Shown one piece after another: positions 1 to 9,193 of a stretch of DNA of 64,000 nucleotides. Position 1 is the stretch's first letter; every line of letters starts with the position of its first letter. Under the pieces are notes generated by a model, which saw nothing but the letters and a program-made list of their open reading frames with translations, did not search any database and was not told where the DNA came from. The translations under genes were made by a program, and so were the position numbers. This DNA is from Roseburia sp. AF12-17LB (GTDB taxonomy: Bacteria; Bacillota; Clostridia; Lachnospirales; Lachnospiraceae): the NCBI RefSeq assembly GCF_003479605.1, contig NZ_QUHR01000001.1:434001-498000 (forward strand), given 5' to 3'.

Positions 1-22
1 TTCAAATAGAAGAGGAGAGACT

Positions 23-1012
23 ATGTTTCGATTTGAAAAATATGAGGACAGTTTAGAGGAACAGTGGGATAAATTTATCACAGAAAAATCCATAAACGGA
101 ACCTTTTTACAGAGCCGCCGGTTCTTCAATTATCATCCGGCAGGCAGATTTAAAGATGTATCTTTGGTAGTATATAATGAGAAAAATAATATCGCAGCCC
201 TGATTCCTGCATGTGAATTGGAGCAGGATGGAAAAAAGGTATTTTTCTCCCACAAAGGAACCACCTTTGGCGGTATCATTATCGACAAGAAGCATCACAA
301 TGCCAAACATGTAGTGGTATTAGTAGAAGAATTAAAAGATTATCTTAAGGAGCAGGGCTATAACGAGGCTTATCTTAAGATGACTTCCGATATTTTCTCA
401 GAAGTAGAAAGTGATTTATTCCAGTATGCATTCCAGCATGCAGGCTATACGGAGCATAAGGAACTGAGCACTTATGTAAACTATGCTACCTATAAAGAGG
501 CAATTCTATCTAACTTTGCACAGGGAAAACGTACCAATGTACACAACTGTGAGAAGGAAGGTCTGGAATGCAGACCGCTGACGACAGATGATGAGATTAA
601 AGAATTCTATGATATTCTCTGTGAGAACCTTTCCAAGTATGATACCAGACCGGTACATACTTTAGCAGAGCTCTTAGATTTCAAGAATGACCGTTTTCCG
701 AAGGAATGTGGCTTCTTTGGCATTTTCAAAGAGGATGAAATGTTAGCTGGCTCCATGATGTTTTATTTCGATAAAGTAGGCTGTGCCCATACACAGTATC
801 TTGCTGCAAGACAGGCGTTTAATAAATTAAGCCCGATGACCTTTATGTATTATTCCATGATTGTGGAAATGAAGAATCGTGGCTATAAACGGATTTCCTG
901 GGGAACAGCAACCGAAGATTTAGGTAATTATCTGAATATGGGACTGATTACCAGCAAAGAAGACTTCGGAAGCTCCTATTGTAATAACCTGACCTACTCC
1001 ATTACATTGTAG
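23..1012 (+). CDS. FemAB-like (GNAT-fold) aminoacyl/acyltransferase
   Basis: This 329-residue cytoplasmic protein looks like a FemAB/FemX-type transferase. That family transfers an amino acid or acyl group, classically from aminoacyl-tRNA to the lipid II stem peptide. An N-terminal half (about 1-160) is followed by a second GNAT-like half (about 170-320) containing FGIFKEDEMLAGSMMFYF and a C-terminal ISWGTATEDLG segment typical of the family. The ATG at 23 follows AGAGGAG with 5 nt spacing. It is the first gene of a run of polysaccharide genes and is 15 nt from the next one. A role in the envelope is inferred from family and context; the substrate is unknown. Any upstream partner lies off the window. 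Confidence 0.75.
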   Translation: MFRFEKYEDSLEEQWDKFITEKSINGTFLQSRRFFNYHPAGRFKDVSLVVYNEKNNIAALIPACELEQDGKKVFFSHKGTTFGGIIIDKKHHNAKHVVVLVEELKDYLKEQGYNEAYLKMTSDIFSEVESDLFQYAFQHAGYTEHKELSTYVNYATYKEAILSNFAQGKRTNVHNCEKEGLECRPLTTDDEIKEFYDILCENLSKYDTRPVHTLAELLDFKNDRFPKECGFFGIFKEDEMLAGSMMFYFDKVGCAHTQYLAARQAFNKLSPMTFMYYSMIVEMKNRGYKRISWGTATEDLGNYLNMGLITSKEDFGSSYCNNLTYSITL

Positions 1013-1027
1013 GCACTGGAGGATAGT

Positions 1028-2035
1028 ATGAAAGTAAGCGTCCTTGTGACTTTTTATAATCAGGAAGATTATGTGGATGAGGCATTGCAGAGTGTCTTTG
1101 ACCAGAAATGTGATTTTGATTTTGAGGTGCTGATTGGTGACGATGGTTCTACCGATGGCACCATGGCAAAATTACAGAAATGGAAGCAGAAATATCCGGA
1201 CAGAATGGAAATCTATGTGATGGACCGGGAACCTGGTGTGAAATACAACAGCAGCCAGCGGGCATCAAGAAACCGTCTGAATCTTTTGCAGTATGTAAAG
1301 GGAGAGTATTTTGCTTATCTCGATGGGGATGATTTCTATATCGATGACCATAAACTGCAGAAGCAGGTAGAGATTATGGATCAGCCGGAAAATGCAAAAT
1401 ATGCAGTCTGTGCCCACAATGTCTATGCCTATGATGAGAAGACGAAAGAAAATACACCATTTTTAAACTGCAATCATACGATGAAATTAAAGGGAACAAC
1501 CTATTGGGGACGTTTCTATTTCCATCCGGATTCTATTCTGATGCGAAGTGCCTATATCAAGGATATTCCGATGGATGTGGTAGCAGATTATTTTAATGAT
1601 AATACCATTACGTTCTGTTTTATCAAGCATGGGGATGTATATTATATGCCGGATATTATGGCGAGCTATCGTCAGACCGGAGACGGCATCTGGACGGGAA
1701 ATTCCAGGTTTATCAACTATCTTAGAAATTTGATGGACTATGACTTGGAGCAGAAGATTGCACCGGAATTTATCCGCTACAGTCTCGTACGTCACCGGGC
1801 AGATATGAGTTTCATGCATAAATGTAAGGAACAGCCAGCCGGAGAAAAGGTGGCTTTCTATGAGGAAAAGATAAAAAAAGACGGACTTACAGTATCCGAG
1901 GCGTGGTTAGAATATTGCAAGACCGGAAAGATGTCTGATAAAAAGGCATTAAAATTATACCGGAAGGCAATGCTTTGGTATTTTGTATGCCATGTAAAAT
2001 GGCTGTTCATTGACAGTTTATTATTACACAATTAG
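1028..2035 (+). CDS. Family 2 glycosyltransferase
   Basis: This is a 335-residue GT-A fold glycosyltransferase of family GT2 that would add a sugar to the growing lipid-linked polysaccharide at the inner membrane face. The N-terminus shows VSVLVTFYNQEDYVDEAL, then the nucleotide-binding DDGSTDGT near residue 38 and the metal-binding AYLDGDDF near residue 100. The remaining C-terminal part is variable, as usual for acceptor recognition. The ATG follows GGAGG. It sits between the FemAB-like gene and a second GT2 gene with spacings of 15 nt or less, which suggests one operon. Donor and acceptor sugars cannot be read from the sequence. Confidence 0.88.
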   Translation: MKVSVLVTFYNQEDYVDEALQSVFDQKCDFDFEVLIGDDGSTDGTMAKLQKWKQKYPDRMEIYVMDREPGVKYNSSQRASRNRLNLLQYVKGEYFAYLDGDDFYIDDHKLQKQVEIMDQPENAKYAVCAHNVYAYDEKTKENTPFLNCNHTMKLKGTTYWGRFYFHPDSILMRSAYIKDIPMDVVADYFNDNTITFCFIKHGDVYYMPDIMASYRQTGDGIWTGNSRFINYLRNLMDYDLEQKIAPEFIRYSLVRHRADMSFMHKCKEQPAGEKVAFYEEKIKKDGLTVSEAWLEYCKTGKMSDKKALKLYRKAMLWYFVCHVKWLFIDSLLLHN

Positions 2036-2049
2036 GATATCTGGAATGG

Positions 2050-2979
2050 ATGGAATCAAAGATGAGTGAGAAGAAAAAATTTGGCTTTGTGGTATTGCAT
2101 TATTGCACTCTTGATATGACAAAGAAGTGTATTGCGGCAATTCAGGAGAAAATGGCACAGGCTGATTATGAAATTGTGGTAGTAGATAATGCGTCCGGCA
2201 ACGGAACCGGTAAAGATTTAGCAGAGTGCTATAAAGACACAGAGCATGTAAGTGTTCTTTTGAGTAAGGAAAATCTCGGCTTTGCCAAAGGCAACAATCT
2301 TGGCTATGTATATGCAAGAGAAGATCTGCACTGTGATTTTATCTGCGTGATGAATAATGATGTGATTTTATTGCAGGATAACTTTGCACAGCTGGTGGAG
2401 GCAGCCTATGAAGCACATCAGTTTGCAGTAATGGGACCGCATATTGAATTAAAGGATGGCAGGGAAAATGCCATGTATTATGAAATTGCATCCATTGAGG
2501 GTTTGAAAAAAGAACGCCATGTATATGAGACGAGATTAAAACACATTACCTCTTCCATTTATCCGCTTTGGAATCTTTGGGACAGAGCAAAGCTGCTGCT
2601 TCGCATCTTCCTTGGAAAGATTCATGTCATGCCGGAATTAAAGAAACATGAAGACTGCACAGAAGGCTCCTTGGAATATCAGGATGAGCTGGTACTGCAT
2701 GGCTGCTGTCTGATTTTCTCGCCGATTTATCTTACAAAATATAAAGATGCATTCGTACCGGATACCTTTATGTTCCGGGAAGAGGAACTTTTATATTTAA
2801 GATGTAAAGAAGCGGGAATACCGATGGTATACTGTCCGGAGGTAAGAATTCTTCATCTTGAGGATATCTCTACGGATTATATTTATAAGACCGAGCGCAA
2901 AAAAGAAATCTTTAATCTGGAGAATCAGATTAAATCGCTTGGAATTCTCTTGGAACATTTAGAGGCAATGCAGAAGTAA
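2050..2979 (+). CDS. Family 2 glycosyltransferase, rhamnosyltransferase-like
   Basis: This is a 309-residue GT2 enzyme of the kind often annotated as a rhamnosyltransferase. It has VVVDNASGNGT near residue 42, NLGFAKGNNLG near residue 76 and CVMNNDV near residue 98, the family's nucleotide- and metal-binding elements, and a late FREEELLYLRCKEAG segment typical of the acceptor/catalytic region. The ATG at 2050 opens the frame. An in-frame ATG at 2062 (starting MSEKKKFG) is an alternative; neither has a strong ribosome binding site. It is 14 nt after the previous glycosyltransferase and 15 nt before the flippase. The sugar specificity is not determinable. Confidence 0.85.
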   Translation: MESKMSEKKKFGFVVLHYCTLDMTKKCIAAIQEKMAQADYEIVVVDNASGNGTGKDLAECYKDTEHVSVLLSKENLGFAKGNNLGYVYAREDLHCDFICVMNNDVILLQDNFAQLVEAAYEAHQFAVMGPHIELKDGRENAMYYEIASIEGLKKERHVYETRLKHITSSIYPLWNLWDRAKLLLRIFLGKIHVMPELKKHEDCTEGSLEYQDELVLHGCCLIFSPIYLTKYKDAFVPDTFMFREEELLYLRCKEAGIPMVYCPEVRILHLEDISTDYIYKTERKKEIFNLENQIKSLGILLEHLEAMQK

Positions 2980-2994
2980 CAGCGAGGACATATT

Positions 2995-4467
2995 GTGAAA
3001 GAAGTAAAATCAATCAAATTTAACTTTATAATGAATCTGATTCGGGTTTTGATGACAATAGTATTCCCGCTGATTACCTATCCATATGCAACGCGGGTAC
3101 TGAATTCTGCCGGAGTGGGACGGGCTGCCTATGTAGCATCCATTGTCAGCTATTTTCAGCTGGTAGCATCCTTTGGTGTTAATAATTATGCCATTACAGA
3201 GGGTGCAAAAATCCGTGACGATAAGGCAAAATTAAATAAATTTGCTTCGGAGATGTTTTTCATCAATCTGGTATTTACGGTGCTTGCTTATATCGGATTT
3301 GCAGGTGCGTTGTTCCTGCCGAAGTTTGACGGCTATGAAATGCTGCTGTTAATCAGCAGTTCTACGGTTCTATTTACCACCCTTGGTATGGAATGGCTCT
3401 ATGAACTGTTGGAAGAGTATGAGTATATTACGATTCGTTCTGTCATTTTCCAGGTAGTAGCACTTGTAATGCTATTTGTGCTGGTACGGAATGAAGGTGA
3501 TGTGGCATGGTATGTGGCATTGACTGCGGTATCTACCGTTGGCTCCGGTGTGCTGAATTTTATTCACAGCAGACATTACATCCATTTATTTGAAACAAGA
3601 GTCCATTGGGCTGATATCAAGGTTCATATGAAACCGATGGTATATATGTTTGGCGTTTCGATTGCATCTGTTATTTATCTCAATTCCGATATTACAATGT
3701 TGGGATGGATGAAGGGAGATAAGGATGCGGGAATCTATACAACGGCATCGAAGATGAATCAGGTTTTGTGTACGCTGATTAAATCTCTGAGTACGGTTAT
3801 CATGCCCCGGATGGCATATTATCTTGAAAATGACCAGAAGGATAACTTTGACCGACTGTTAAAACAGGCATTCCGTTTTATGATGATGTTAATTGTACCA
3901 TGTATGGTGGGTATGCTTTTGATTTCGCCGGAAGTCATTCATCTGATATCCGGTAAGAATTACAGCGAGTTTTTCCCGAGTGTTACAACATCGAGAATTC
4001 TTGCCATCAATTTGTTCTTCTCGCCGATTAACGGCTTTATTGCATATCAGATATTTATGCCAAAGAAGAAAGAGAAGATTATTTTCTGGGCAACCTTGGG
4101 TGGCGCAATCAGTAACCTTATCATTAACTACCTGCTGATTCCGGTATTAAGCTACGATGGAGCAGCAATTGCTACCGTACTGGCAGAGGCAATGGTAATG
4201 TTAATCTGCATTATCTTAGGACATAAGATGATACCGTTTAAGGGAATGATGCAGGGTGTCTGGAAATATGTCATCGCATCCGTTCCGATGGTCATTGCAT
4301 ATGTGCTGTTTCAGAAGGTAACTTTCAGCAGTTATTTGATTTATATGTTACTGATGATTATAATTGGAGTAGTAACCTATGGCATTATGCTTTTAATCTT
4401 AGGGGATGAACTGGTGCGTGAAGAAGTACGCATGATATTTGGAAAATTGAAACACAATGAAAAATAA
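2995..4467 (+). CDS. Polysaccharide flippase, Wzx/MATE-like
   Basis: This 490-residue integral membrane protein of the polysaccharide transporter (Wzx/RfbX) family would flip undecaprenyl-linked repeat units across the membrane. About 14 hydrophobic segments are visible, with the typical N-terminal [23 protein letters not shown] and a [21 protein letters not shown] block in the middle. The start is GTG at 2995, preceded by GCGAGGA. It lies within a co-directional run of glycosyltransferases, 11 nt upstream of UDP-glucose dehydrogenase. No Wzy-type polymerase is obvious nearby, so polymerisation may be encoded upstream of the window or by a protein I did not recognise. Confidence 0.9.
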   Translation: MKEVKSIKFNFIMNLIRVLMTIVFPLITYPYATRVLNSAGVGRAAYVASIVSYFQLVASFGVNNYAITEGAKIRDDKAKLNKFASEMFFINLVFTVLAYIGFAGALFLPKFDGYEMLLLISSSTVLFTTLGMEWLYELLEEYEYITIRSVIFQVVALVMLFVLVRNEGDVAWYVALTAVSTVGSGVLNFIHSRHYIHLFETRVHWADIKVHMKPMVYMFGVSIASVIYLNSDITMLGWMKGDKDAGIYTTASKMNQVLCTLIKSLSTVIMPRMAYYLENDQKDNFDRLLKQAFRFMMMLIVPCMVGMLLISPEVIHLISGKNYSEFFPSVTTSRILAINLFFSPINGFIAYQIFMPKKKEKIIFWATLGGAISNLIINYLLIPVLSYDGAAIATVLAEAMVMLICIILGHKMIPFKGMMQGVWKYVIASVPMVIAYVLFQKVTFSSYLIYMLLMIIIGVVTYGIMLLILGDELVREEVRMIFGKLKHNEK

Positions 4468-4478
4468 GGAGGATACAC

Positions 4479-5663
4479 ATGAAAATTGCAGTAGCAGGAA
4501 CCGGTTATGTGGGATTGTCAAATTCCATTTTATTAGCACAGAATAATGAGGTATGGGCAGTCGACATTGTTGAAGAGAAGGTCGATCTGATTAATCATAA
4601 GAAATCTCCAATCGTCGATAAGGAGATTGAAGAATATTTAGCAGAGAAACCATTGAATCTGCGGGCTACCACAGATGCAAAGGCAGCATATGAAGGAGCA
4701 GATTTTATTATCATTTCCACTCCGACCAACTATGATGAGAAGAAGAATTACTTTGATACATCATCCGTAGAAGCCGTAATCAAGCTGGTTATGGAATATG
4801 CACCGGATGCAATTATGGTTATCAAATCTACAGTTCCGGTTGGCTATACCGAAAAAGTAAGAGCGCAGTTTGGCAGCAAAAATATCATCTTCTCTCCGGA
4901 ATTCTTAAGAGAAGGAAGAGCATTATATGATAACCTCTATCCATCCCGTATCGTAGTGGGATATCCGAAAGAGGATGAAAGCTTAAGGGCAAAGGCAGAA
5001 GAGTTTGCCGGCTTATTAAAACAGGGTGCTATCAAAGAGGATATTCCGGTATTATTAGCACACCTCACCGAGGCAGAAGCAATCAAATTATTTGCAAATA
5101 CTTATCTTGCACTGCGTGTTTCCTATTTTAATGAGCTGGATACCTATGCAGAGGTAAGAGGATTAAATACCAGACAGATTATCGAAGGCGTAGGCTTAGA
5201 CCCACGAATCGGTAATTATTATAACAATCCATCCTTCGGATATGGCGGATACTGCCTGCCAAAGGATACCAAGCAGTTACTGGCAAATTATGCGGACGTT
5301 CCAAATGATATTATCGGAGCAATCGTTGCAGCCAATACGACAAGAAAAGATTTCATTGCACAGCAGATTTTAGATAGAAATCCTTCTGTAGTAGGTATTT
5401 ATCGTCTGACCATGAAGACCAATTCCGATAACTTCCGCCAGTCTTCTATTCAGGGCGTTATGAAACGTCTGAAAGCAAAGGGCATTGAAGTAGTGATTTA
5501 TGAGCCAACCTTAAAGGATGACAGCTTCTATAATTCCAAAGTAATCCGTGACTTAGATGAGTTCAAGAAGATGTCCGATGTTATTGTATCCAACCGTAAC
5601 AGTGCAGACTTAGAGGACGTGCAGGACAAGGTATATACCAGAGATATTTATGACAGAGATTAA
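4479..5663 (+). CDS. ugd: UDP-glucose 6-dehydrogenase
   Basis: This enzyme oxidises UDP-glucose to UDP-glucuronate using two NAD+, giving a uronic acid donor for the polysaccharide. The 394 residues show the N-terminal Rossmann motif GTGYVGLS, the [16 protein letters not shown] and KSTVPVGYT loops, [11 protein letters not shown], and the catalytic cysteine in [11 protein letters not shown] (Cys259). The length matches the short streptococcal HasB type. The ATG at 4479 follows AAGGAGG. It is placed directly after the flippase gene, which implies that the polymer contains glucuronic acid or a derived sugar. This is inference from the pathway, not something the sequence proves. Confidence 0.95.
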   Translation: MKIAVAGTGYVGLSNSILLAQNNEVWAVDIVEEKVDLINHKKSPIVDKEIEEYLAEKPLNLRATTDAKAAYEGADFIIISTPTNYDEKKNYFDTSSVEAVIKLVMEYAPDAIMVIKSTVPVGYTEKVRAQFGSKNIIFSPEFLREGRALYDNLYPSRIVVGYPKEDESLRAKAEEFAGLLKQGAIKEDIPVLLAHLTEAEAIKLFANTYLALRVSYFNELDTYAEVRGLNTRQIIEGVGLDPRIGNYYNNPSFGYGGYCLPKDTKQLLANYADVPNDIIGAIVAANTTRKDFIAQQILDRNPSVVGIYRLTMKTNSDNFRQSSIQGVMKRLKAKGIEVVIYEPTLKDDSFYNSKVIRDLDEFKKMSDVIVSNRNSADLEDVQDKVYTRDIYDRD

Positions 5664-5696
5664 TTTTAGAAAATAAAGCTGCCTGATTAGAACGAC

Positions 5697-5724
5697 GAGA
5701 TTAGCGCAGTGAGATTAGAGCAGT
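5697..5724 (+). repeat. 14-bp tandem duplication before a glycosyltransferase
   Basis: Two adjacent 14-bp units, GAGATTAGCGCAGT and GAGATTAGAGCAGT, differ at one base and fill the gap between ugd and the next gene. The second unit ends in a GTG (5723) that would extend the downstream frame by six codons, but a proper AGGAG site and ATG lie just after it. It looks like a small slippage duplication. Confidence 0.8.
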
Positions 5725-5740
5725 GAAAAAAGGAGACAAG

Positions 5741-7384
5741 ATGAAACTGAGCCTTTATAACCTCAGAAAAGGTTTCCGATATTTAAAAAATTATGGTTTA
5801 AAGGAATTCTTCATCCGCCTGAAAGAAAAAGGAGAACCGGAGCAGATTTCCTATGCGGAATATGCAGTAGGCCATAAGGTAACAGAAGCACAACTTAAGA
5901 TACAGACAAAAGAATCTGATAAGTGGTCTTATCGACCGCTTATCAGTTGTGTTTATATGGGAGAAAATAGAGAAGATGCGTTGGCTATGTTAGAACAGCA
6001 GAGCTATACCAACTGGAATCTAACCTGTATCGATAAGCTTTGTACCGGAAAAGAAATAGAACTTTCCGGGGAATATACAGCGCTTATTGAGGCGGGTGAC
6101 ACCATAGAACCGGATGCTTTATACGAGCTTGCCCATGCCATTGCTTTTCCAAAAGAGACAAAGCAGTCAGGAATTCACTGGGAAGAAATCGGAAAGCCGG
6201 ATTTGGTTTATACGGATGAAGATGTCAGATGTCCGGATGAATCAAAGACAACGGAGACAGCAGAGCCTCTTTTAAAGCCGGACTTCAGCCCGGATTATCT
6301 GGAAAACTACTGTTATATCAGACATTTATGCTGCATCAGAAAAACGGTATTCCTGCAGGCACTAAAAGAAAATGACGGAAATCCTGCAATAGAAGAACTG
6401 ATCTGCCGGGCGGCAAAGCAGTCCGATAGTATCATCCATATTCCCAAAGTGCTTTATCATACAAAGGCGGAGCATGCACCGAGAGTAGAGCATGCATCTA
6501 TGGCAGCAGGCAGTCACAAAAAGAAGCAGCCATTGGTATCCATTCTGATACCGAATAAAGACGAAAAAGCTTCTTTGGAAAAATGCATCACATCCATTCG
6601 GCAGGGCAGCTACCGGAATTATGAGATTATCATTATAGAAAATAACAGTAAAAGCGAAGAAATCTTTGATTATTATAAAGAGCTGCAGATGCAGTATCCG
6701 GATATCCGCGTGGTAGAATGGAAACCTGAGATACCGGGTACTTTTAATTATTCAGCCATTAATAACTATGGAGCATCCTATGCAAAAGGAGAATATCTTT
6801 TATTCTTAAATAATGATATTGAGATTATAACAAAGGATTACATGGAACGGATGCTTACCCTGTGCGGAAAAGAAAATACCGGAGCAGTGGGAGCAAAGCT
6901 TTATTACCCGGATGATACGATACAGCATGCCGGAATTGTCATAGGCATCGGTGGACATGCCAGAGGAATTGCAGCCAATATGTGTGTAGGACAGGTACGC
7001 AGCGATAGTGGGTATATGTATAGAGCCAGCCTGCGGCAGAATTTAAGTGCAGCAACAGCAGCATTTCTTATGGTGCCGGCAAAGGTGTTCCGTGAGGTGG
7101 ACGGATTCTGCGAAGCTTTATCAGTAGCATTTAATGATGTGGATTTGTGTCTTAAAATCCGGAAGAAGGGTTATCTTATTATATATGAACCATTCGTAGA
7201 AGCGTACCATTATGAATCAAAGTCCAGAGGACAGGAGGATACAGAGGAGAAAGTACGCCGTTTTCAGGAAGAGATTGAATATATGAGAACCCGCTGGATT
7301 GATATTTTAAAGCAGGGAGATCCCTATTATCATCCCGGACTGACCCGTTACCGGACAGATTATTCCTTGGGACAAAAGCACTAA
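5741..7384 (+). CDS. Two-domain family 2 glycosyltransferase
   Basis: This 547-residue glycosyltransferase has two GT2-like modules. The N-terminal module (about 60-240) is degenerate: it keeps LVYTDEDVRCPDE and KPDFSPDYLENYCYIRHLC, typical of large rhamnan-type transferases, but lacks a clear catalytic core. The second module (about 255-500) is intact, with VSILIPNKDEKASLEKCI, LLFLNNDIEI near residue 350 and the FNDVDLCLKIRKKGY acceptor motif. I chose the ATG at 5741 because AGGAG lies 6 nt upstream; a GTG at 5723 is less likely. It is probably a chain-extending enzyme of the cluster. Whether the N-terminal module still binds a nucleotide sugar is unknown. Confidence 0.85.
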   Translation: MKLSLYNLRKGFRYLKNYGLKEFFIRLKEKGEPEQISYAEYAVGHKVTEAQLKIQTKESDKWSYRPLISCVYMGENREDALAMLEQQSYTNWNLTCIDKLCTGKEIELSGEYTALIEAGDTIEPDALYELAHAIAFPKETKQSGIHWEEIGKPDLVYTDEDVRCPDESKTTETAEPLLKPDFSPDYLENYCYIRHLCCIRKTVFLQALKENDGNPAIEELICRAAKQSDSIIHIPKVLYHTKAEHAPRVEHASMAAGSHKKKQPLVSILIPNKDEKASLEKCITSIRQGSYRNYEIIIIENNSKSEEIFDYYKELQMQYPDIRVVEWKPEIPGTFNYSAINNYGASYAKGEYLLFLNNDIEIITKDYMERMLTLCGKENTGAVGAKLYYPDDTIQHAGIVIGIGGHARGIAANMCVGQVRSDSGYMYRASLRQNLSAATAAFLMVPAKVFREVDGFCEALSVAFNDVDLCLKIRKKGYLIIYEPFVEAYHYESKSRGQEDTEEKVRRFQEEIEYMRTRWIDILKQGDPYYHPGLTRYRTDYSLGQKH

Positions 7385-7465
7385 GGCATTGCAGAATTTG
7401 TAAGAAAGTGGTAACTTTGTAACTGAGTATAGAGAAAAACAAGTAACAGGGAGGTAGAGTTACAC

Positions 7466-7663
7466 ATGATGAAAGTTTATATTTGTCCGAAATGTGGCTG
7501 GATACGGACGGTTTCAAGAAGAAATGAAGTGGAATGTTTTAAATGTGGAAATGAAAAGATGGTTCTGGCAAAGATTCCTTATGAGAAATATGGGAAGATG
7601 AGTGAGAAAGAACGGAAAGACTATTCGGAAAGCTGGCTGTATATTCACAGAAACAGCATTTGA
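7466..7663 (+). CDS. Small zinc-ribbon protein
   Basis: This 65-residue protein has two CxxC knuckles (CPKCGW near residue 8 and CFKCGNE near residue 25), which together would bind one zinc ion in a rubredoxin-like ribbon. It is followed by a charged segment, KMSEKERKDYSESW. Similar small zinc-ribbon proteins are seen in clostridia, but I know of no assigned function. It sits between a glycosyltransferase and the priming transferase, with a predicted promoter after it, so it is probably the last gene of the upstream unit. The ATG at 7466 or 7469 follows GGGAGG. Confidence 0.7.
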   Translation: MMKVYICPKCGWIRTVSRRNEVECFKCGNEKMVLAKIPYEKYGKMSEKERKDYSESWLYIHRNSI

Positions 7664-7710
7664 CAGAAGAAGAACATACTTTTTTCACAGAAAATTAAGA
7701 AAGAATTCGG

Positions 7711-7740
7711 TTGTACCTGCCAGGGTAGGACTGGTATAAT
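7711..7740 (+). promoter_or_regulatory. Promoter for the priming transferase unit
   Basis: TTGTAC and TATAAT are separated by 18 nt, with an extended -10 TGG directly before TATAAT. The initiation codon of the sugar-phosphate transferase is 44 nt downstream. This suggests that a second transcription unit of the polysaccharide locus starts here. Confidence 0.6.
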
Positions 7741-7783
7741 ATTCCTAAAAAGATGGCTTGTATTGCATAAGAGGGAATAGATT

Positions 7784-9190
7784 ATGTATAAAAAAGAACG
7801 AAAAAGCTGGATGAAGCATCTTGACTTTACGATTCTGGATATTATTTGTCTGGAACTTGCATATGCCTTATCCTATTTTATGCGTTTTGGAAGAAAAAAT
7901 GAGTTTTTAAATGAGGAATATCAGCGATTAGCGGTAGTCCTTATTTTGATTGATATCTGCGTGGTATTTTTCGGCGAATCCTATAAGAGCATTCTGCGGA
8001 GAAAGAATACGCAGGAATTTAAGCATGTTGTTGTTCATACAACAATCATTGTTGCCGGAATGATGGTATATGGATACTGGACCAGACAGTCTGACTTTTC
8101 CAGACAGATTTTCCTGATGTTCTGGGGACTGTCTATGATTTTTGAATTTGTCGGCCGTTCCGGGCTTAAGAATTTTATTAAGAAAAAGATGATGAATGAC
8201 AGAAATCTGTCTGCCATGATAGTGGTAACGACGGATGAACTGGTGGAGAGTTGTCTTAAGGAATTTGAAAATCTGCCATACCGGGAATTTGCCGTGCGTG
8301 GAGTTGTTGTAGTGGATGCAATGCGTAAGGGAGAAACTATACGGGGCATTCCGGTGGTGGCAAATGCAGATGATTTCTTTGAATATGTAAAAAATAATGT
8401 GGTAGATGAAGTATTTATCAATGGCAATACGATAGCCAGCAGCCAGGCACTGGCAGATGATCTGCTGGAAATGGGCGTTACGGTACATTTTAATCTGGTA
8501 CATGCTTCCAAGCTGATGCCGAATAAAGTAATCGAGCAGTGTGGAAATTATATGGTTTTAACTTCCAGTATGTGTATTGCAACACCACGTCAGTTGTTTT
8601 TTAAACGTCTGATGGACATTGTAGGCGGTTTTGTGGGATTGGTGATTGCCGGTATTGCTACCATTATTTTTGCACCGATTATTAAGAAACAGTCACCGGG
8701 ACCGATTTTCTTTTCCCAGATTCGTGTGGGGAAAAATGGCAGGAAATTCCGCTTTTATAAATTCCGTTCCATGAATGTAAATGCAGAAGAACAGAAAAAA
8801 GAGCTGATGGGGCAGAATGAGATGTCAGGGCTGATGTTTAAGATGGAAGATGATCCGAGAGTATTTCCGGTTGGCAGGTTCATGCGGAAGTTTTCCATTG
8901 ATGAACTGCCACAGTTCTGGAATATTTTAAAAGGGGATATGAGTCTGGTAGGCACAAGACCGCCAACGGAGGAAGAATTTGCCGGATATGAGGCAAGGCA
9001 CCGGGCAAGACTCGGAATTAAGCCGGGGCTTACCGGAATGTGGCAGGTCAGTGGAAGAAGTGACATTACGGATTTTGAAGAAGTGGTACAGCTGGATACC
9101 TACTATATTACAAACTGGTCACTGGCATTGGATATTAAAATCTTGTTTAAGACCATTCAGGTTGTTATAACAGGAAAAGGATCGAAGTAA
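7784..9190 (+). CDS. Polyprenyl glycosylphosphotransferase (priming transferase)
   Basis: This is the initiating enzyme that transfers a sugar phosphate from a nucleotide sugar to undecaprenyl phosphate. Its 468 residues have the WbaP/CpsE layout: about four N-terminal membrane helices (15-130), a central nucleotide-binding-like soluble region (140-260), a fifth membrane segment near 290, and the C-terminal bacterial sugar transferase domain. That domain contains KRLMDIVGGFVGL, GPIFFSQIRVGKNGRKFRFYKFRSM, DDPRV, IDELPQFWNILKGDMS and VGTRPP. It is placed in the middle of the cluster with its own promoter. The sugar specificity (galactose, glucose or GlcNAc-type) cannot be told. Confidence 0.93.
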   Translation: MYKKERKSWMKHLDFTILDIICLELAYALSYFMRFGRKNEFLNEEYQRLAVVLILIDICVVFFGESYKSILRRKNTQEFKHVVVHTTIIVAGMMVYGYWTRQSDFSRQIFLMFWGLSMIFEFVGRSGLKNFIKKKMMNDRNLSAMIVVTTDELVESCLKEFENLPYREFAVRGVVVVDAMRKGETIRGIPVVANADDFFEYVKNNVVDEVFINGNTIASSQALADDLLEMGVTVHFNLVHASKLMPNKVIEQCGNYMVLTSSMCIATPRQLFFKRLMDIVGGFVGLVIAGIATIIFAPIIKKQSPGPIFFSQIRVGKNGRKFRFYKFRSMNVNAEEQKKELMGQNEMSGLMFKMEDDPRVFPVGRFMRKFSIDELPQFWNILKGDMSLVGTRPPTEEEFAGYEARHRARLGIKPGLTGMWQVSGRSDITDFEEVVQLDTYYITNWSLALDIKILFKTIQVVITGKGSK

Positions 9191-9193
9191 GCA

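Noticed and set aside
5723..5740. GTG start for the two-domain glycosyltransferase.
   Set aside because: It lies in a 14-bp duplication, and AGGAG with proper spacing serves the ATG at 5741.
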